64,000 bases of DNA from Collybia mongolica (Eukaryota; Basidiomycota; Agaricomycetes; Agaricales; Clitocybaceae): NCBI GenBank assembly GCA_013420905.1, contig JAAXNY010000009.1, forward strand, positions 868,001-932,000, written 5' to 3'. The notes beneath the pieces are model-generated. The model was not told the DNA's origin. It did no database searches and saw only the letters and a program-made list of their open reading frames with translations. A program made the translations under genes and the position numbers. Numbering within the stretch: position 1 is the stretch's first letter; every line of letters starts with the position of its first letter. Positions 58,339-64,000 of this stretch are shown here, one piece after another.

Positions 58339-58720
58339 TTAGGTATCAGCATCATGCTCAAAGTTGTCAACAAGATCCCTCCCCACATTGAGTGCTATGA
58401 GAGACTTAGGGCATTCAATAATTGCCCATTTACTGTGTTCTTTCACCCTTCCCACAATGCAATCAATGCATGACACATCAATGACCTCTGTTGCTCCTGT
58501 TTCGTTGCATCTGTAATATGGAATCCCAAGCTGATTTTTTACAACCAGTTTGACAGTTTCTATGACAGCAAGCAGGATTATCTGTGAAGGGTTGTGTTCT
58601 GTCTCGAGAGAGTTGCCACTGGTGATAGAATCCACCAGCAATGTGAGCTCGACAAACTTGAGAACTTGGCCATAAAAGGTATGAGCCTCGAGTTTTTTTC
58701 TGGTATGTGTGGGAATCTTT
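58339..58720 (-). pseudogene. Fragment of a transposon-associated hypothetical gene
   Basis: One minus-strand frame reads KKLEAHTFYGQVLKFVELTL, then NPSQIILLAVIETVKLVVKN, then IDVSCIDCIVGRVKEHSKWA and IIECPKSLIALNV. The FYGQV, ...CIDCIVGRV...WAIID pattern is, from memory, a recurrent C-terminal module in agaricomycete transposon-linked proteins. There is no start codon or complete gene. Function unknown. Confidence 0.5.
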
Positions 58721-59234
58721 CATTGTGATTGACTTTGAGGATGTACTAAGTTGGGGAACAGAATAAAATTAGAATTGCTTTACATATGCTCCTCTTTTTT
58801 TTTTTATTTTTTATTTTGTCATATAATAATATTAAGCGCATGTGGGTTTGACCCAGCTACATGTGGGCATAAACACCTATTACCACTAAGTAATCTGTAA
58901 TGAGCCATCAGGGTGGAGCTGTACACTAAGTTGCTCTCCAGGTCATATTATGGGTCTAGACTGAGGATACCTGCAGTCCAACAGTATTGTACTGTACCAT
59001 GTCTGAACCTCCCAATGCCTTAAAGATTTGCCTTCGCTTGTCAGGGCATGGTCCCCTCCCTTCACGTTGGTACCCCGTTCCACTCCCCCCCTGGTATTTT
59101 CAGGGTGCCCTGGAAACCCATTATTCCCCCCCAGTGTCAAAGATAAATGTCCAAACTAAATGAACGACCCATACCTCAAACCTGCTCCCCCTCTCCTGAA
59201 TCCCCCCTATTACTTTCCCCCCTGTTCCACACTG
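58721..59234. other. No recognisable gene
   Basis: T-rich run at about 58795-58815, then C-rich, mostly unmatched sequence up to the 516-bp repeat. Confidence 0.4.
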
Positions 59235-59750
59235 CTCTCCCAAAGCGATGACTCCCCTCAAAATGAGGCCGCCAAATCCCACCATTGGTCAATAAACTGG
59301 CATTCTCCCCAAGAGGTGTGCTCTGTGCAGGGACAGTAGCTGATCAGGGGCCAGACCCCTTCCTCCTTTTGTGTTTGGGTGTAGTGGTTAAGCAAGTACA
59401 AATAAATCATTGAGAATGTTGGCGGTGATGCTCCCTAAGGATCTGTGCAAAGCAGAGTACTAGAGTTGTGGTGTCCTCGTGTGGCCTGGTAGTTGATGAG
59501 GTGGATGTGAACAGATAAGTGAAGCCCCCAGTACAGGCAAGATGAGATGACCCTGCAGATAGTCAGGATCAGCTCTGATAAGTTAAAAATTTGGATATGG
59601 TATAAAAGGATGGTGGCCCAAGCCAAAAGAGTGGTCTGATGAAAGGCGATGTTGATTAGGGATGAGGTGTTAGGTAGTTTAGGGATGACCTAGTGCAGGA
59701 GGGACGAATTCCCACAGTCGGATGGTGGTGGTAAAAGATCAAGAAGCGTC
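59235..59750 (+). repeat. 515-bp dispersed repeat, copy 2
   Basis: Near-identical partner of 14661-15175, with differences mostly transitions (for example GTGATGCTCC against GTGACACTCC). Flanks differ between copies, so the borders CTCTCCCAAAG and AAGAAGCGTC are real. Confidence 0.8.
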
Positions 59751-60503
59751 GCCTCATATGCTCCTCCTGGAGCTATAATAGCAGAGAGACAGAACCCAAG
59801 AGGAGCAGAAATCTCAAGTTTGATACTAATTACTGCTACAACCCACTCCAACAACAGAGGGGCACTTCTAGGTAAAACAACACAAACTGCTTTCTTGTAA
59901 TTTGCTCTCATTGCAGCTTATCCCTGGTTAAACAAATTATAAAAGAGTTTTTATATGGTTAGCTATGTATTAATCGAAGATAAGAAGTGGGAAAGAAAGA
60001 TGGGATTGACCAATGTTTTGATAGGATCACATGATTTTAGATCATCATGTGCAGGGTATGTGATGTGTGAGGCCCATGGAGGGCCCAGGTTGATTACATA
60101 ACATTATGACAAATCTTAGTCATGCTTACCTGATGCTGACTCATCTTTACATTTTTGCAATTCCCACCTTGACTCTCCCATATGTTATAGACAAGCTTAT
60201 GGCCCATGGCTATGCCATGGCACTGCTACACTCACCCATGGCTCTACCACAGAACCTTCAGCTTGCTGGGGGCTCTGCCCCCAGACCCCCTCTTAATCCC
60301 AATACTTTATTCTGTGCTCAATCTCAATACTTTAGGTATAAGCTTTTTCCCCTATATAATCTACATAATATTTCTAATCTAAAAGGATGGTAAACTACAT
60401 TCTTGATATACCTATTATGGTCTACAGTATTTCATATAATAGCTTTGATTCTATATACTGATGTTGCACAACATAAAACTGTCCATGTGTAAATACAGGA
60501 GAT
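59751..60503. other. Remnant sequence downstream of helicase
   Basis: A minus-strand piece (59750-59911: KKAVCVVLPRSAPLLLEWVV) matches nothing I can name. An 8-bp-stem hairpin CTGGGGGC-TCT-GCCCCCAG lies at 60266-60284. Confidence 0.35.
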
Positions 60504-61430
60504 TCAAAGTTGTCCAACTTGGTACAGGGATTGCCCTTGGAATTTGTTGATTGTCATACAAAAGCCCAGCTGTAAAGGTAGTTGCAACCTTGTCAATTTA
60601 AAAGATATCAGGCTGTTGGATGGTATTATTTGGATCCTTGGAATAAATTCTTTATGCCCATTATTTTGCCCCCCAATCAACTGTACTTCTACAATACAGC
60701 TGCTCATCTATGTTGTTATTCCCCTTGACCCATTGCAAATATCATCAACTGGGTTCAAGTTGTGCAATGTCACTACAGGGCACCCCACTTTTGAAGTTAG
60801 CTTAGATATTGGTAGCCCTGATACATTGATAGTATTCAGATATTCAATAGAGTACATTGCTTCAGCTCCATCAATTCTTTCATGTGCAATAGAATCTGCA
60901 CTGTGGAATACCTTAGTATCCCCAGGAAACGGACCCAGTACTTCTTCATTGAGAGGGTCAATATCATCATATCTTGAAGAAAGGATAGCTCTCTCAGAAC
61001 AAAATGTATCAGGTTTTAGGACAGGGTTTCCAATGTCAGGATATATTGTGTCAAATAGACCCTACAGTATTCTCAGCACAGTGGAAGTGGTCAGGTAAGG
61101 TGATATTTCCATTATCATCTTTAAGCTTCCCATAGCCAACTTCAATTTGCCATTTGGAAAAGTTGATTTGATCATCAGTAATACCATTTAAGCACATATT
61201 TTTCTTTACTTTAAGTATCTGAAGTTCATCCCACAGTGGGGAGTGCATGAGACAGGCATCCACAGTCTATATATGTGGACCCTTAGGAATAATGCATGGA
61301 GTTTGTTGGTAGTCACTATCAAATACCACAATCAGCCCACCAAAGGCTCTATTATCCCTTCTAATATTCTGGAACAGCCAGTTAATTGCATCAAAGACAT
61401 AACAATGCTGTTCAATATTGTGTAATCATT
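60504..61430 (-). pseudogene. Helitron-type PIF1-like helicase, C-terminal remnant
   Basis: Minus-strand pieces in helicase order: AFGGLIVVFDSDYQQTP (for the GG..V..GDFRQ..PV motif); ILKVKKNMCLNG; CSERAILSSRYDDIDPLNEE and VLGPFPGDTKVFHSADSIAH; SIEYLNTINVSGLPISKL, KVGCPVVTLHNLNPVDDICN, GSRGIITT. After a TAG come MSSCIVEVQLIGGQNNGHKE, FIPRIQIIPSN and FCMTINKFQGQSLYQVGQL (motif VI). These are the blocks of Helitron Rep-helicase proteins. No Rep domain is in the window, and several frame breaks are present. Confidence 0.8.
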
Positions 61431-61514
61431 TTCTACCACATTTGTAAATTGTCACACATCTATAGTGAAAAGTTAGTTGTTATTGCTCTAATTTAATAGA
61501 GATCAGCTTTAATC

Positions 61515-64000
61515 TTTTTTTTTTTTTTTTGTCAACATTTTATATACCAACTGTACCTAATACATGTGCTGGTCACTATGAGTAGTAATTGGAGGAGTGG
61601 GGAGGGGGGGCAGAAGACAAAGCGCCACGGAGCTGGGATGCTCGCCCGACCGGGGTCGAACTAGCAAATGGAGCTGGAGCTCATTGTACACAGGCTGGAA
61701 GGGCCAATCTATGCCAGGGGGTAGGCCCCCCACTGCGGTGCCCCGCAGCGGGTGGTGGCTTCAAGTCCACCGATTATCCAGGTTCACATGTTCGGGCAGG
61801 GAGCACCCTATAGCCGTCACTTAGAACACTGAGTACTGCCCCTAGCCTGTTTAGGACTAGGGAACATTGAATGTGAAAGTGCTCTTGTTCTCCAATAGGA
61901 AGTCAACCAGCCACACATAGCGCAGCTGACGGCTGGGCTTGTCTTCCTGTCCATGTCATGGACAGTCATATAGGACATGTTGTATGGTTTCCAGGGGAGC
62001 ACTGCACCTACAGGAGACAGATTCCTCTTTGAAGAATTGGGACCAGAATGCCCCAATTGGAGCATGTCCAGTGATGCATTGCACCACATGGGCAGTCAAA
62101 GCATGGCTGTGACCGGTCTTGTGCATCCACGGCCCATTGTTTACATGGGTCGGAGTGAGTGGGGTATCCTTTTTCGCATAGAGCATCAGGAAATTGGAGC
62201 CAATATACTTCTTGGACTGGAAGAGAGACTTCCAGCCATCAAGCATGCGTGTGACCGCTTTGCGTCATGCAAAGTCAGCAGAGATAACTGGCGCTCCACC
62301 TGCCTTGACACAAGTCAAGACGGCGCTGATGTGTGCCAGTTGGTGGTCTTCAATCTCCACTCCATTTGTAATGTGGTGGAGGTGTATCTTGTGGATGGCA
62401 CAGAGCTGCAGCCAAGGCAGCAGCACATCGCACACTTTGAGGGTGGATGCTTGACCTGAGTGGTGAGATGCATCGAGGGAACGCCTAAGGGTGTTGGTGG
62501 AGTCAGAGAAGATATGGACATCATGGATGTCCTCTAGTCCGATTTCAGCTGCCTGTCAGACGCCTTCCGCAATTGCTCACAGCTTGGCATCATCAGACAT
62601 AGAGAGGCCAGTAGCATACCAGTCCTCATATAGGTCCCTGGCGTGCCAGACACAATAAACCGCGACTGACTGCATGGGAGTGGGGGGAGTGGATGCATCA
62701 GTGACAATGCAGATGCTCCATGGGGAGTGAGAGGCCTCATCAACAGCGCTCTTCAGCGATGTGATGCGGTCCTTCATGAAATCCTTGCAGTGATCACTGC
62801 CCTTGGGTGGGGGGGTGACAATATTGTAGACTATGTGATCAGGGAACAAGTCCTTGGGGCGCATGCCCGGTTGATTGAGTGGGTGGACAGGGTCTAAATC
62901 CAGGGAGGAGAGGCCAAGGTTAGACCAGGCCTCCACAACAGGTGATACGAGTTTCCCAAGCCTACGGCTTGGGTTGTGGGCACTGAGGGTCTTGACAGAG
63001 AATTTGTGGTTCCCATCAATGAGGCAACAAAAGGTGTGTGAGGCCTGAAGCACACGGGAGCGGACATGACTCCTTTCCACCAACTTCTTAACATGAAGGT
63101 GGATAGGGGGGATGCCTGCAAGGGTCTTGCCAGCCCCATTTGGGGATGTCTTGAAGGCGCTGGTGATCCAAAGGCAAGCGCGCCTTTGCATCTTCCGGAG
63201 GTTATCAAGAGGGCCTGCCATGTGGGCCCCCTCATACATCCAGAGCCTGCTCCCATATGTAGCAATGGGGAGAACACAGGCTCGGTAGAGCATTCGTTTG
63301 TGCTTGGGCCTAAGCCCGTGCACAGAGTTGCAGAGGGAGAGCATAGCCTTCACAGAAGTGAGGGCTTTGTTCGTGTATCGCTTGATGTGCTCTCTGAATG
63401 TGAGGGGACAGTCAAAAAAGAACCTGAGGTAGCACCAAATGGTGCCAGGGCGGAGGGGGGTGTCCCCAGTATATGGGGCATAGCCAAGGTTGATGTTAGG
63501 GTTCATATTGCTGTGTTTTTGAGAGAAGTGGAATCCCTCAGACTTGCTGTGCTCAAGCACCAAACCCATTGCCTGGGTGAGCTCAAATACGACTTTGTAA
63601 GCTCCCTTGAGCTTAATAAGGTTCTGTTTGAACATGTCCAACTGCACTATAATGGTGCCATCGTCCATGTAGGAAATTAGCGAAGCTATGCGAACCCTCC
63701 ATTCAAATTCCTTGAGGAGGGGTGCGAGGCATAGAGCAGAGAGGATAGGGGACATGGCAGAGCCCTGTCCCAGACCAACGCTGGACAGGAAGAGCAGGGA
63801 CAGTTCGTCGTCCCACATGTATCTAGTATGATGATCAACGAGGTATGACCTGAAGAACGCAACCACTTCTGGCGTGAATCCCTGTCTCTCGAGGATGTGT
63901 AGGAGGACCTTGTGGTTTATCGATGGGAAGAACTGAGCCAGGTCAAAAGCAACGACACTTGTCTTGAGTTTGGCGTGCTATCTGGAGTGGACGACATGTG
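61515..64000 (-). mobile_element. Second LINE copy, same family, running off the window
   Basis: T tract at 61515-61530 (the A tail on the minus strand) followed by the shared 3' tail. Its ORF2 is clearly homologous to the LINE at 34706-41045 but diverged. The 5' part lies beyond base 64000. Confidence 0.9.
61859..64000 (-). pseudogene. LINE ORF2, C-terminal part (RT to RNase H)
   Basis: Open from the right edge region to about 62577: SSVGLGQGSAMSPILSALCL, LISYMDDGTI (YMDD catalytic pair), GLVLEHSKSEGFHFSQKHSN, KHKRMLYRACVLPIATYGSR. Then RNase H blocks (WHARDLYEDWYATGLSMSDD, HIFSDSTNTLRRSLDASHHS). The Cys/His tail follows (AHVVQCITGHAPIG, CRCSAPLETIQHVL) and the frame ends NVP-TAG at 61859. 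Several stops interrupt it after 62577. At the extreme right edge the RT motif (SVVAFDLAQFFPSINHKVLL) is still readable. Confidence 0.88.

Noticed and set aside
60258..60284. Hairpin CTGGGGGC-TCT-GCCCCCAG followed on the minus strand by CTGA, as a possible Helitron 3' end
   Set aside because: The position downstream of the helicase remnant fits, but the spacer is only 4 nt and the next base is A rather than the T expected at a Helitron insertion site.

Overview
The window is nuclear DNA of a filamentous basidiomycete, most likely an agaricomycete. Protein-coding genes are split by many short (about 45-60 bp) GT-AG introns. The recognisable families (a GH3 beta-glucosidase with PA14 insert, a kinase-RasGEF fusion, COQ7, a complex I B15-like subunit, an RBM5/10-like splicing factor) and the transposons (Tad-like LINE, chromodomain Ty3/gypsy element, hAT, Tc1/mariner, Helitron-type helicase) all fit. 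Exons were assembled by eye from conserved residues and splice signals, so internal exon borders are approximate unless stated.

Layout: 0.2-10.3 kb is a conventional gene island holding a UPF0538/C2orf76-like gene, a divergently placed GH3 beta-glucosidase, a multidomain helical-domain/TKL-kinase/RasGEF gene, a tRNA-Leu(TAA), and a small gene with three PGG motifs. From about 11 to 53 kb the window is almost entirely transposons and remnants of transposon-associated genes. 53.4-57.8 kb is a second compact gene island: COQ7 and a complex I B15-like gene are convergent, and the latter is divergent from an RBM5/10-like gene across 105 bp. 57.8-64 kb is transposon territory again (a 516-bp repeat, Helitron-type helicase remnant, second LINE copy running off the right edge).

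The transposon block is dated by its own nesting. A fragment of a TA-flanked non-coding element (30785-30957) was hit by a Tc1/mariner element; that was hit by a hAT element with a perfect 8-bp target duplication; the hAT transposase gene was hit by another copy of the non-coding element; and that copy was hit by a 6.3-kb LINE with a 14-bp target duplication. A separate LTR retrotransposon (46794-51655) has a 5-bp target duplication, self-priming signals, a -1 frameshift heptamer at the gag stop, a clean in-frame loss of reverse transcriptase/RNase H, and an extra downstream ORF. Nearly every premature stop in the retroelements is TGA, as expected from C-to-T decay. One Tc1/mariner transposase (12322-13341) is uninterrupted inside an element with well-preserved 212-bp inverted repeats.

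No CRISPR array, phage or bacterial system is present. The observations most worth following up are the kinase-RasGEF fusion, the nested insertion stack, the large non-coding TA-flanked family with internal ~228-bp tandem units, and the unusual LTR element.
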